This document shows, in pieces, positions 1 to 6,097 of a DNA stretch of 8,680 nucleotides. The stretch comes from JBDTMC01 sp039934475 (GTDB lineage Bacteria > Acidobacteriota > Terriglobia > Bryobacterales > Bryobacteraceae): positions 1 to 8,680 of the forward strand of contig JBDTMC010000337.1 in NCBI GenBank assembly GCA_039934475.1. Reading direction: 5' to 3'. The position numbers and the translations under genes are program-made. Positions within the stretch are counted from its first letter, which is position 1. Each line of letters begins with the position of its first letter. The notes below the pieces were generated by a model, which did not search any database, was not told where the DNA came from, and saw only the letters and a list, made by a program, of their open reading frames with translations.

Positions 1-1778
1 TTCCATGCGAAACCGATCCGCGGTGCGAAATTCTTCGTCGCGTCGGTGATCGTCTGATGGTCATAACGCAGCCCGGCGTCGATCGTCAGATTAGGCAGCA
101 AGCGGATGCTGTCCTGAACGAAGCCCGTATACAGCCACTGCGAAAGCCGGTAGCTGTTAATTCCGAAATCGATCGGCTGGGTGTAGTTCTGCACGTCCGC
201 CAGCGTCAACTGGTCGAACGGCGCAGTAGTCGTGTTCTTGAAGTTGAACGTGCCCAGCACTGGCGTGCCGGGCTCGCTGCCCGTGCCGCCTGAAGTGTGG
301 CGAATCGCACTGCCGCCAAAACGAAGGTGGTGCCTGCCGCGAGACCACGACAGCGTATCTGAGAGCTGCGCCTGCCGGCCAAACAGATTGGATAGTCGCG
401 ATTGCCCGATGGTGAAGGGCACAGAGCCCGTGCGCGCGTAGGTGGTAGACAGCGTCTGCGCTTCCCACTGCGTAACCGGATCGCCGTTCAGGTACGCGAA
501 CCGCGCCTCATTGAGAAGATTGGCCGTCAGTACCGTGGTGTGATTCACCTGGCCAGTGACTGATCGCCGCGAGTACCGGCGCGCCACGTTGGGTGCGTTC
601 GTACCGCCCACGGCATCTTGCGGATTGTCATCGAAAAAGCGGTCGACGTTCACGCGAAACATGAGGTTCTGGTTCGCTGTCAGCTTATGGTCCAGACGTC
701 CGTTCACCAGCGTCTGGCGGTAATGGCCGGTGTAGTCGAGATGGCCATCGGCCGGCAGCAGAAACGCGGGCAGCGCGCTTGATAGGAACGCAGTCCGATC
801 CTGTCGCGTGTAATCGGCGGTGGCGAAGAAGAACGTCCGATCTTTGATGATCGGCCCCCCGATGGACGCGGACCCTTGGCTCAACGCATCCGGGATGTCC
901 ACCGGGTTGATCGCCGTCAGCGTCGCCGGTTTGACGCAACTCGACACGGACGGCGGGCAGAAGCCGTCCGTCGAGAACGTCTTCGCTTGCATGCCGCCCG
1001 GGCGTACCAGGTAGATCCCCTCGCCATGAAGCAGGTTCGTGCCGGACTTGGTCACGATGTTCAAAGCCGGGCCTGACGTCCAACCGAACTCCGCAGAGAA
1101 CGCATTCGACAAGACGGTCATCTCCTGGATGGCGCCTAGCGGCACGGTCGCGATCATCGTCTGGCGGCCCCATCCCTCATCGTTGTTCGCCCCGTCCAGC
1201 GTTACCGTGGTCTGCCGCCGCCCGCCAACTCCGGTGACGAAGTACGTCGCATTGACGAAGAGGTCGCCTGTGCCTTTGGCCTGGCGGAACGCTGCGTTCA
1301 ACAGCGGCAGCGCGGTTACTTTGCGGCCCAGAATCGGAGTCTCGTCCACTTGGGGACTGTCCAGTCGGCGTCCAATCTGCGGATCCGCGCGCACCCCTTC
1401 CACCGTCCCGTATACCGTCACTTCCGCCCGCTGGGAGCCCACTAGGAGTTTCACCTTCACCGTCGCGGTTTCGCCGGAGCGGAGCATCACGCCCTTCAGT
1501 TCCTCGCTTCCGAACCCGGCCTTCGAAACACGCACCGTGTAGCTTCCCGTCAGCGGAAGCGCCGCAACAGTCACGCTCCCGTCGGTTCCCGAGGTGGCCT
1601 CGCGTGCCGCACCCGTGGCGTCATTCACTACCGATACATTCGCGTCCTTCACCGTCGCGCTGGATTCATCCACCAGCAAGACGATCATCGTCGCCGTATT
1701 AGGAGACTGCGCTGCCGCCGGTCGCGCCCCAACACATGCCAACAGCGCTGCCAAAAGCAGGTAACGGCCATCTTTCAT
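1..1778 (-). CDS. TonB-dependent receptor, Oar-like, with N-terminal carboxypeptidase-regulatory-like domain (C-terminus beyond window)
   Basis: The minus frame from the ATG at 1778 stays open to the left edge, giving about 592 residues of a longer outer-membrane protein. Residues 1-24 form a signal peptide: a short basic start, a hydrophobic core LLLAALLACVGA and a likely cleavage site near AAAQS. Residues about 27-112 resemble a carboxypeptidase-regulatory-like beta-sandwich (GSYTVRVSKAGF, ending VKVKLLVGSQRAEVTV). Residues about 140-246 fit the plug, with RQTTVTLDGANND, AEFGWTSGPALNIVTKSGTN and then the barrel. GPIIKDRTFFF, RVNVDRFFDDNP and LRYDHQTITDATKNFAPRIG are typical of Oar-like Acidobacteriota receptors. 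C274 and C281 could form a disulfide in a surface loop. A GGGGGAG ribosome site lies 11 nt before the ATG. Uptake of large organic ligands through TonB is the family role; the ligand cannot be read here. No SusD-like partner is visible. Confidence 0.9.
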   Translation of the reverse strand, partial: MKDGRYLLLAALLACVGARPAAAQSPNTATMIVLLVDESSATVKDANVSVVNDATGAAREATSGTDGSVTVAALPLTGSYTVRVSKAGFGSEELKGVMLRSGETATVKVKLLVGSQRAEVTVYGTVEGVRADPQIGRRLDSPQVDETPILGRKVTALPLLNAAFRQAKGTGDLFVNATYFVTGVGGRRQTTVTLDGANNDEGWGRQTMIATVPLGAIQEMTVLSNAFSAEFGWTSGPALNIVTKSGTNLLHGEGIYLVRPGGMQAKTFSTDGFCPPSVSSCVKPATLTAINPVDIPDALSQGSASIGGPIIKDRTFFFATADYTRQDRTAFLSSALPAFLLPADGHLDYTGHYRQTLVNGRLDHKLTANQNLMFRVNVDRFFDDNPQDAVGGTNAPNVARRYSRRSVTGQVNHTTVLTANLLNEARFAYLNGDPVTQWEAQTLSTTYARTGSVPFTIGQSRLSNLFGRQAQLSDTLSWSRGRHHLRFGGSAIRHTSGGTGSEPGTPVLGTFNFKNTTTAPFDQLTLADVQNYTQPIDFGINSYRLSQWLYTGFVQDSIRLLPNLTIDAGLRYDHQTITDATKNFAPRIGFAW

Positions 1779-1830
1779 CGACACAGACTCTCCCCCTTGT
1801 TGAATCACCAGACTAAAGCGGAGGAGGGAG

Positions 1831-1849
1831 CTACTACCAGCTATAGTAG
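1831..1849. repeat. Inverted repeat CTACTA-N7-TAGTAG over the receptor -10
   Basis: Perfect 6-bp arms (1831-1836 and 1844-1849) are separated by 7 nt and overlap the candidate -10 box of the receptor promoter. A repressor operator is possible from the placement, but so short a repeat can arise by chance. Confidence 0.3.
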
Positions 1850-1868
1850 TTCGAAGAACGGGCGCCAA
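1840..1868 (-). promoter_or_regulatory. Candidate sigma70 promoter of the TonB-dependent receptor
   Basis: Read on the minus strand, TTGGCG (1868-1863) is followed after 17 nt by TATAGC (1845-1840). Each box matches its consensus at 4 of 6 positions, and the spacing is ideal. It lies about 60 nt before the receptor ATG at 1778, leaving a leader that contains the AAGGGGGAG ribosome site (1798-1790). This is a motif match by eye only. Confidence 0.35.
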
Positions 1869-1898
1869 CTTTTGCATTGACCATTGTTAGGGATCATG

Positions 1899-1911
1899 AG
1901 ACTATAAGTCT
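1899..1911. repeat. Short palindrome AGACT-ATA-AGTCT
   Basis: Perfect 5-bp arms flank a 3-bp centre in the intergenic region. It covers a TATAAG (1903-1908) that could be a weak plus-strand -10. A TTGACC lies at 1877-1882, but the 20-nt spacing is longer than usual, so a promoter here is uncertain. Confidence 0.25.
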
Positions 1912-1941
1912 GACGCGTACCAATCGCCAAAGCGGAGGTGC

Positions 1942-1989
1942 GTGCCCACTTTCAAGATTCTTCCGTCGACTCTTCTCCTTGTCGATTGA
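1942..1989 (+). CDS. Possible 15-residue micro-ORF ahead of a terminator
   Basis: GTG at 1942 opens a 15-codon frame (MPTFKILPSTLLLVD) ending in TGA at 1987-1989, only 4 nt before the stem of a strong terminator. GGAGG (1934-1938) precedes it, but with just 3 nt to the GTG, which is closer than usual. The unit could be a micropeptide, the degraded tail of a lost plus-strand gene, or a non-coding RNA whose frame is fortuitous. The peptide shows no recognisable motif. Confidence 0.2.
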   Translation: MPTFKILPSTLLLVD

Positions 1990-1993
1990 TGCA

Positions 1994-2033
1994 CCCCGGG
2001 GCGGTTAGTACCTTCCCCGGGGTTTTCCTTTTT
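1994..2033 (+). terminator. Strong rho-independent terminator pointing rightwards
   Basis: CCCCGGGG (1994-2001) and a second CCCCGGGG (2015-2022) form an 8-bp GC-only stem with a 13-nt loop, followed by a T-rich tract (2023-2033) on the plus strand. In the minus direction no T tract follows the stem, so it is not a typical intrinsic terminator for thrC, whose stop codon overlaps its right end. What it terminates on the plus strand is unclear. Confidence 0.65.
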
Positions 2034-3333
2034 AACCCAGAAGTTCAGCAATCAGCTTCGCATCGTTGGGAACGGTAATTGGCGCGTTTCCGTACGTGGG
2101 CCTGATCTTAACCCCCGACGGCGTTTCCAGTTCACCCGTGTGATAGCGGTAAATGTAATCAGGATCTTTCAGTACATTTCCGGTGAGTACCGCCACCACG
2201 TCCTCATCGGCCCGCATCCGACCGGCAGCCCTCAATTTACGAATGCCCGCCAGTGTCGCCGCGGAAGCAGGTTCGCAACCAATCCCACACCGTCCAACAA
2301 TCGCTTTCGCGTCAGCGATCTCTTGTTCAGAGACCTGTTCTACCAATCCATTAGCCGCTGACACCTCAAGTAACGCTTTGGGCCAGGATACCGGATCGCC
2401 AATCTTAATCGCCGTGGCCAGAGTCTCCGGATGCCCCACTGCTCTAAATTTGCCGTCGTCGCTCGTCATGAAGTCATAAAACGGCGCAGCGCCTTCCGCC
2501 TGCACCACCGCCAACCGCGGCAGGTGAGAGATCAGACCAAGCTCCAACATCTCCCGCAGACCCTTCCCAAAAGCCGCGGTGTTCCCCAGGTTGCCACCTG
2601 GCAAAACAATCCAATCCGGCGGATTCCACCCGCGCTGCTCCATCATCTCAATCACAATCGACTTCTGACCTTCAATGCGAAAGGGGTTGATGGAATTCAA
2701 CAGATAAATCCCTAAGGATTCAGCGAGTACGCGAACTAATGCAAGAATTTGGTCGAAGTTTGCTTCCACCTGTAACGTTCGCGCGCCATACTCCAGCGCC
2801 TGCGCCAGCTTCCCGTAACTGATGTTGCCGTGCGGCAGAAAAATGATGGGCTCTAACCCGCCCGCGCTGGCATACGCCGCCATCGACGCCGAAGTATTTC
2901 CCGTGGAAACGCAAGCCACGCGCTTCATTCCCAGTCGCCGCGCTTGAGCCACGCCGCAGGTCATGCCGTTATCCTTAAAGGAACCGGTAGGGTTATAGCC
3001 CTGGTGCTTAAACCGCAGCCCGTCCAGACCAGCATAGTGCGCCGCCAACGGTGCATCCAGAAGCGGCGTGCATCCCTCGCGCAGCGTCACCACCGCCGAG
3101 TAGTCGGTCAAAAACGGGAAGAGTTCGCGGAATCGCCATACGCCGCTAAGATCCAAAGGATCATTACTTTGCCTGCGATTCCTCCATAAACGCTTGAGGA
3201 CGTCGGCGCTCTCTTTCGGCCCGCGGTAACGGGCTTCCAGGAGCCCCCCGCACGCTGGGCAATTGTAGATCACCTCGGTGATTGAATAGCTGGCCCGGCA
3301 GGCCGTGTTGAAACAGACTAGGTCAGAATGCAC
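2032..3333 (-). CDS. thrC: Threonine synthase
   Basis: A PLP enzyme converting O-phospho-L-homoserine to L-threonine in the cytoplasm, the last step of threonine synthesis. The 433-residue length fits the family. An N-terminal zinc-ribbon-like segment has Cys at 7, 12, 25 and 28 (CPACGGLLEARY). The PLP lysine is K120 in NPTGSFKDNGM. STGNTSASMAAYASAG (143-158) and the phosphate-binding VLPGGNLGNT (243-252) follow, with LTGNVLKDP (383-391) near the C-terminus. The start is GTG at 3333: an in-frame TAA lies 9 nt upstream, and the first cysteine is already at residue 7. No good ribosome site precedes it, while a perfect TATAAT ends 8 nt before the GTG, suggesting a leaderless or nearly leaderless mRNA. 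The gene is divergent from the Nudix gene and stands alone; no other threonine genes are adjacent. Confidence 0.95.
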   Translation of the reverse strand: MHSDLVCFNTACRASYSITEVIYNCPACGGLLEARYRGPKESADVLKRLWRNRRQSNDPLDLSGVWRFRELFPFLTDYSAVVTLREGCTPLLDAPLAAHYAGLDGLRFKHQGYNPTGSFKDNGMTCGVAQARRLGMKRVACVSTGNTSASMAAYASAGGLEPIIFLPHGNISYGKLAQALEYGARTLQVEANFDQILALVRVLAESLGIYLLNSINPFRIEGQKSIVIEMMEQRGWNPPDWIVLPGGNLGNTAAFGKGLREMLELGLISHLPRLAVVQAEGAAPFYDFMTSDDGKFRAVGHPETLATAIKIGDPVSWPKALLEVSAANGLVEQVSEQEIADAKAIVGRCGIGCEPASAATLAGIRKLRAAGRMRADEDVVAVLTGNVLKDPDYIYRYHTGELETPSGVKIRPTYGNAPITVPNDAKLIAELLG

Positions 3334-3341
3334 AAGTCCCG

Positions 3342-3349
3342 ATTATAAT
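3342..3349. promoter_or_regulatory. Palindromic ATTATAAT: shared -10 for divergent thrC and Nudix genes
   Basis: The 8-mer is its own reverse complement and gives a perfect TATAAT on each strand (3344-3349 plus; 3347-3342 minus). On the plus strand 6 nt separate it from the Nudix GTG at 3356; on the minus strand 8 nt separate it from the thrC GTG at 3333. Transcription would thus start at or within 1-2 nt of each start codon. No convincing -35 box is seen on either side (best on the minus strand is TTGCCG, with only 14 nt spacing). Confidence 0.55.
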
Positions 3350-3355
3350 CCCAGA

Positions 3356-3904
3356 GTGACCCGGCAAATCCTGTTGGACCAGTTGGATGACTTCCGCCCG
3401 TCGGACGCTCAGGAAGCCGGCATGGCCGTACGCCTCCGTGCCTTCGTCGCCGCACATGAGGATTGCTTCCAGCGCACCTTGCTCATCGGCCACGTGACCG
3501 GGTCGGCGCTGGTCGTCGACCTGGAGCGGACTCATACGCTCCTCCACCACCATGGCAAGCTCGATAAATGGCTCCAACTCGGAGGGCACGCCGACGGTGA
3601 GGCCGATGTTCTGGCGGTGGCCACCCGTGAGGCTCAGGAGGAGTCCGGGCTATCCGACGTGCGGCCTTTGTCCTCTGCCATCTTCGATGTAGACGTCCAC
3701 CCGATTCCGGCCCGCGGCGCAGAACCGGCCCACTTCCACTACGACGTGCGCTATCTGCTGGAGGCGGACCGGCGTCAACCGCTCGCCATCACGCCGGAGT
3801 CGAAAGACTTGCGCTGGGTTCCTCTGAACGAAGTCGAGACGCTCACCCAGGAGGAGTCCATGCTCCGCATGATTCGCAAGGCGCTCGCCCGGTTCAAAGC
3901 GTAA
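3356..3904 (+). CDS. Nudix hydrolase
   Basis: A 182-residue Nudix protein, expected to hydrolyse a nucleoside-diphosphate-linked substrate with Mg2+; the substrate cannot be told. The Nudix helix is clear at residues 76-99, opening LGGHADGE and closing REAQEESGL, with R91, E92, E95, E96 and G98 in place. The spacing between the early glutamate and RE differs from the strict G-x5-E-x7-RE pattern, as in the GGHADG-type subgroup. An in-frame ATG at 3305 would overlap thrC by 29 nt and read through the promoter; GTG at 3356 is preferred because it sits 6 nt after TATAAT and gives a natural N-terminus (MTRQILLDQL). No ribosome site is visible, so leaderless translation is likely. The stop overlaps the convergent aguA end by 11 nt. 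The gene appears monocistronic. Confidence 0.85.
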   Translation: MTRQILLDQLDDFRPSDAQEAGMAVRLRAFVAAHEDCFQRTLLIGHVTGSALVVDLERTHTLLHHHGKLDKWLQLGGHADGEADVLAVATREAQEESGLSDVRPLSSAIFDVDVHPIPARGAEPAHFHYDVRYLLEADRRQPLAITPESKDLRWVPLNEVETLTQEESMLRMIRKALARFKA

Positions 3905-4937
3905 GGGCGGCAGGCTGTTGTTGCGTCATGCAGTGCAGCGTCCCCAGCCCGAGCACTAGATCGACGCAGTGAATGCCACAGACCTCCCGCTGCGGGAAGA
4001 GCTTCGCCAGAGTGCCCAAGGCAACGCGATCGGCGGGGTCGTTGAATGTCGGGACCAGCACCAAGCCATTGGCGATGTAAAAGTTGGCGTAACTCGCCGG
4101 CAGCCGCTGGCCGTGGAATACCACCGGACGCGGCATCGGCAGTGTCACCACTCGCAGAGGCTGGCCATCCTGATCCGTCATTGCTCGCAGCAGGCGGAGG
4201 TTCTCACGCAGCGGTTCGTAGTTGGGGTCCGTTTTGTCGCTCTCGGTGGCAATCACTACCGTGTGGCGATCCGTGAATCGAGCCAGGTCGTCAATATGCC
4301 CATGCGTGTCGTCGCCGGCGATCCCATTGTTCAACCAGAGCACCTTCCGGATTCCCAAGTACTGCGCAAAAACTGCCTCGATCTCGCCCCTTCCCAAGCC
4401 CGGATTCCGCGCCTGAACGTCGCTCAACAGGCACTCCTCGGTGGTGAGTAGCGTTCCCGCGCCATTCACTTCAATACTGCCGCCTTCGAGTACGATGCGG
4501 TGCTTTCCCAGCGCCGGCTTCTGCTGCGGCAGCCGTAGCTTGCGGGCGATAAAATCCGGCGCCGCGTCGTCCCTCTGCCAGTTGTCGTATTTGGCCCACG
4601 CATTGAACCGCCAGTTGAGCGCCGTCACCGCGCCAGCGTCATCATGGACGAAAGTGGGGCAGAAATCGCGTGTCCAACTGCGGTCGGTAGGGTAGGGAAA
4701 CAGCTCCACCGCCTCCATCACCGCCCCCGACTTCTGTAGGACTCGCCGGATCCCCTCATGCCGCTCCCCGTCGGCCAGAATGCGCACCCGTTCCACTCGC
4801 GAAACCTTGCGGACGAACTCTCCGTACACCCACGGCACAGGCTGGAACTTCCCCGGCCAGTCGGAAGTTTCATGAGGCCACGCGATCCACGTTGCCTCGT
4901 GCGGATGCCATTCCGCCGGCATGCGAAGCGAGGGCAT
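3894..4937 (-). CDS. aguA: Agmatine deiminase (agmatine iminohydrolase)
   Basis: Hydrolyses agmatine to N-carbamoylputrescine and ammonia, the step before AguB in putrescine synthesis from arginine. It is a 347-residue member of the PPAD/guanidino-group-modifying superfamily. N-terminal MPAEWHPHEATWIAWPH is characteristic. Active-site motifs follow in order: WTRDFCPTF (R90, D91), LEGGSIEVNG (E151), NNGIAGDDTHGHIDD (H214) and the catalytic cysteine C336 in GTLHCMTQQQP. A much longer upstream extension is open in this frame, but it lies antisense to nothing and in another frame of aguB; the ATG at 4937 begins exactly where homology begins. That ATG overlaps the aguB stop as TAATG, with GGTGG about 8 nt upstream, implying translational coupling. 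The porphyromonas-type peptidylarginine deiminase label applies to the superfamily, but the adjacent AguB supports agmatine as substrate. Confidence 0.93.
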   Translation of the reverse strand: MPSLRMPAEWHPHEATWIAWPHETSDWPGKFQPVPWVYGEFVRKVSRVERVRILADGERHEGIRRVLQKSGAVMEAVELFPYPTDRSWTRDFCPTFVHDDAGAVTALNWRFNAWAKYDNWQRDDAAPDFIARKLRLPQQKPALGKHRIVLEGGSIEVNGAGTLLTTEECLLSDVQARNPGLGRGEIEAVFAQYLGIRKVLWLNNGIAGDDTHGHIDDLARFTDRHTVVIATESDKTDPNYEPLRENLRLLRAMTDQDGQPLRVVTLPMPRPVVFHGQRLPASYANFYIANGLVLVPTFNDPADRVALGTLAKLFPQREVCGIHCVDLVLGLGTLHCMTQQQPAALTL

Positions 4938-5827
4938 TAGTCCATCCACCGCTTCGTGAGGGGCCCGTACGCGTCGATCCGCCGGTCGCGCAGGAAGGGC
5001 CAATTCCGGCGCACTTCCTCCATCTTTCGCGGATCGCATTCCGCAACCAGGATCTCCTCGAGGTCCGTGGAAGCCTGTGCGATCACCTGTCCAAACGGAT
5101 CGCTGACAAAGCTGTTCCCCCAGAACTCGAGTTGATTCCCCGCTGGACCTTCCATCCCGATGCGGTTGACCGCGCAAACGTAAATTCCGTTGGCGATGGC
5201 ATGGGCCCGCTGAATTGTCCGCCACGCGTCCAACTGCGCCGCGCCGTACTGCTCTTTCTCAGCCGGATGCCACCCAATGGCCGTCGGGTAAAACAGAACG
5301 TTCGCCCCTTGCAGCGCCGTCAGCCGCGCTCCTTCCGGATACCACTGGTCCCAACACACCAGCACGCCGATCCGCCCGAAGTGCGTATCGAAGTTCTTAA
5401 ATCCCAGGTCCCCCGGCGTGAAATAAAACTTTTCGTAATAGAGCGGATCGTCCGGGATATGCATCTTCCGATAGACCCCTTCCAGCGCGCCATCGGAATT
5501 GATGATTGCCGCGGTGTTGTGATACAACCCGGCCGCCCGACGCTCAAACAGCGAAGCGATCACGACGACTTTGGCCTCCGCCGCCACCTTGCTTAGAGTG
5601 TCTGTGGAAGGACCGGGAATCGACTCCGCGAGGGCGAACAACTCCGCATTCTCTTCGCGGCAAAAATACTGCGACCGAAACAACTCCTGCAGGCAGACAA
5701 TCTGAGCCCCCTGCGCTGCCGCCTCGCGAATCTTCCAGACAGCTCTCTCCAGATTCTCATTCGGATCGGTCGAGCAAGCCGTCTGCACCAGCCCCACCCG
5801 GAACTTCCCCTCCAAACCAATTGCCAT
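4937..5827 (-). CDS. aguB: N-carbamoylputrescine amidase
   Basis: Nitrilase-superfamily amidohydrolase that splits N-carbamoylputrescine into putrescine, CO2 and ammonia. From the ATG at 5827 it has 296 residues, the usual length. FRVGLVQTAC opens the fold. The catalytic triad is visible: E48 in CLQELFRSQYF, K121 in YRKMHIPDDP and C158 in VCWDQWYPEGAR; AIGWHPAE and RIDAYGPLTKRW are typical of this enzyme. A TTG at 5851 is an in-frame alternative, limited by a TGA just upstream, but it lies at the edge of an inserted repeat. It is first in a two-gene operon with aguA. Upstream sequence was rearranged: the first 138 bp or so (5711-5848) recur at 5981-6118, so the present promoter region is not the ancestral one. 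The coding region itself looks intact. Confidence 0.93.
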   Translation of the reverse strand: MAIGLEGKFRVGLVQTACSTDPNENLERAVWKIREAAAQGAQIVCLQELFRSQYFCREENAELFALAESIPGPSTDTLSKVAAEAKVVVIASLFERRAAGLYHNTAAIINSDGALEGVYRKMHIPDDPLYYEKFYFTPGDLGFKNFDTHFGRIGVLVCWDQWYPEGARLTALQGANVLFYPTAIGWHPAEKEQYGAAQLDAWRTIQRAHAIANGIYVCAVNRIGMEGPAGNQLEFWGNSFVSDPFGQVIAQASTDLEEILVAECDPRKMEEVRRNWPFLRDRRIDAYGPLTKRWMD

Positions 5828-5848
5828 CTTTCTACGATACCGAAAAGC
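5711..5848. repeat. 138-bp direct repeat, copy A (5' end of intact aguB)
   Basis: This segment matches 5981-6118 in the same orientation at a constant offset of 270 bp with 3 mismatches (5717/5987, 5815/6085, 5822/6092). It spans the aguB start codon, its -10-like TATCGT and about the first 38 codons. Two of the differences are silent in the aguB frame and one is Leu to Met. Confidence 0.95.
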
Positions 5849-5861
5849 CAAAAGGGGTCAG
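5834..5861 (-). promoter_or_regulatory. Possible hybrid promoter of aguB built with repeat sequence
   Basis: On the minus strand CTGACC (5861-5856), inside repeat copy 1, is followed after 16 nt by TATCGT (5839-5834), then 6 nt to the aguB ATG. Both boxes match consensus at 4 of 6 positions. In the duplicate copy the same TATCGT lacks a comparable -35, so the repeat may have supplied one. Weak evidence. Confidence 0.2.
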
Positions 5862-5870
5862 ACGCATTTA
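5850..5870. repeat. GGGGTCAGACGCATTTA repeat, copy 1
   Basis: First of three identical 21-bp units (a run of A, then GGGGTCAGACGCATTTA) in the same orientation. It abuts the end of duplicated segment A. The core GTCAGAC is an imperfect palindrome. Its form recalls short dispersed REP-like repeats spread by IS200-type (RAYT) transposases, but no such gene is present here. Confidence 0.85.
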
Positions 5871-5913
5871 TCCACCAAACGCCGTTACGCGGCCATATTC
5901 TTCCCGTTAACGA

Positions 5914-5937
5914 AAAAGGGGTCAGACGCATTTAACT
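5914..5937. repeat. GGGGTCAGACGCATTTA repeat, copy 2
   Basis: Identical to copy 1 over 21 bp and extended by ACT as in copy 3. The 43 bp between copies 1 and 2 (5871-5913) holds no recognisable gene, only a weak GCCG/CGGC hairpin. Confidence 0.85.
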
Positions 5938-5950
5938 GACGCATTTAACT
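5938..5950. repeat. Partial repeat unit GACGCATTTAACT
   Basis: A 13-bp 3' fragment of the repeat directly follows copy 2 without the A/G-run half, suggesting slippage or a broken insertion. Confidence 0.75.
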
Positions 5951-5953
5951 CTA

Positions 5954-5977
5954 AAAAGGGGTCAGACGCATTTAACT
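5954..5977. repeat. GGGGTCAGACGCATTTA repeat, copy 3
   Basis: Same unit and orientation as copies 1 and 2, lying 40 bp after copy 2. It supplies the TAA (5974-5972 on minus) that ends the truncated aguB copy, and adjoins the left end of duplicated segment B at 5981. Confidence 0.85.
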
Positions 5978-6097
5978 CTCCTGCGCCGCCGCCTCGCGAA
6001 TCTTCCAGACAGCTCTCTCCAGATTCTCATTCGGATCGGTCGAGCAAGCCGTCTGCACCAGCCCCACCCGGAACTTCCCCTCCATACCAATAGCCAT
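5972..6097 (-). pseudogene. Truncated duplicate of the aguB 5' end
   Basis: From ATG at 6097 a 41-residue frame reads MAIGMEGKFRVGLVQTAC and onward like AguB, to EAAAQES, then a TAA provided by repeat copy 3. It lacks all three catalytic residues, so it cannot be an active amidase. It differs from the intact gene by two silent changes and Leu5 to Met. Sequence upstream of this copy (from 6119) runs into the spacer before the divergent polymerase gene. This copy, not the intact gene, therefore probably carries the ancestral aguB upstream region. The frame is open further upstream to 6244, but that part overlaps the polymerase start and has no AguB similarity. Whether the fragment is expressed is unknown. 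Confidence 0.85.

Noticed and set aside
685..1173. A 162-codon minus frame in the left part of the window
   Set aside because: It is out of frame with the receptor coding sequence, which is open from 1778 to the edge and carries plug and barrel motifs.
1907..1917. Relative of the repeat unit in the receptor-thrC spacer
   Set aside because: Only the heptamer GTCTGAC is shared with the reverse complement of the repeat, which is too short to mean common origin.
3305..3355. Longer Nudix start at ATG 3305
   Set aside because: It would overlap the thrC start and cross the shared -10 element; GTG at 3356 fits better.
4938..5225. Upstream extension of aguA to an earlier start
   Set aside because: This part lies within aguB on the same strand in another frame and has no family similarity; the ATG at 4937 in TAATG is the expected coupled start.
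4892..5596. A 234-codon plus-strand open frame opposite aguB
   Set aside because: It lies fully antisense to a clear catalytic-triad amidase and the aguA start; its predicted product is Arg/Pro-rich with no motif.
5850..5977. CRISPR array
   Set aside because: Repeats are few, spaced 64 and 40 bp apart with a partial copy between, spacers are not of uniform size, and no cas genes are present.
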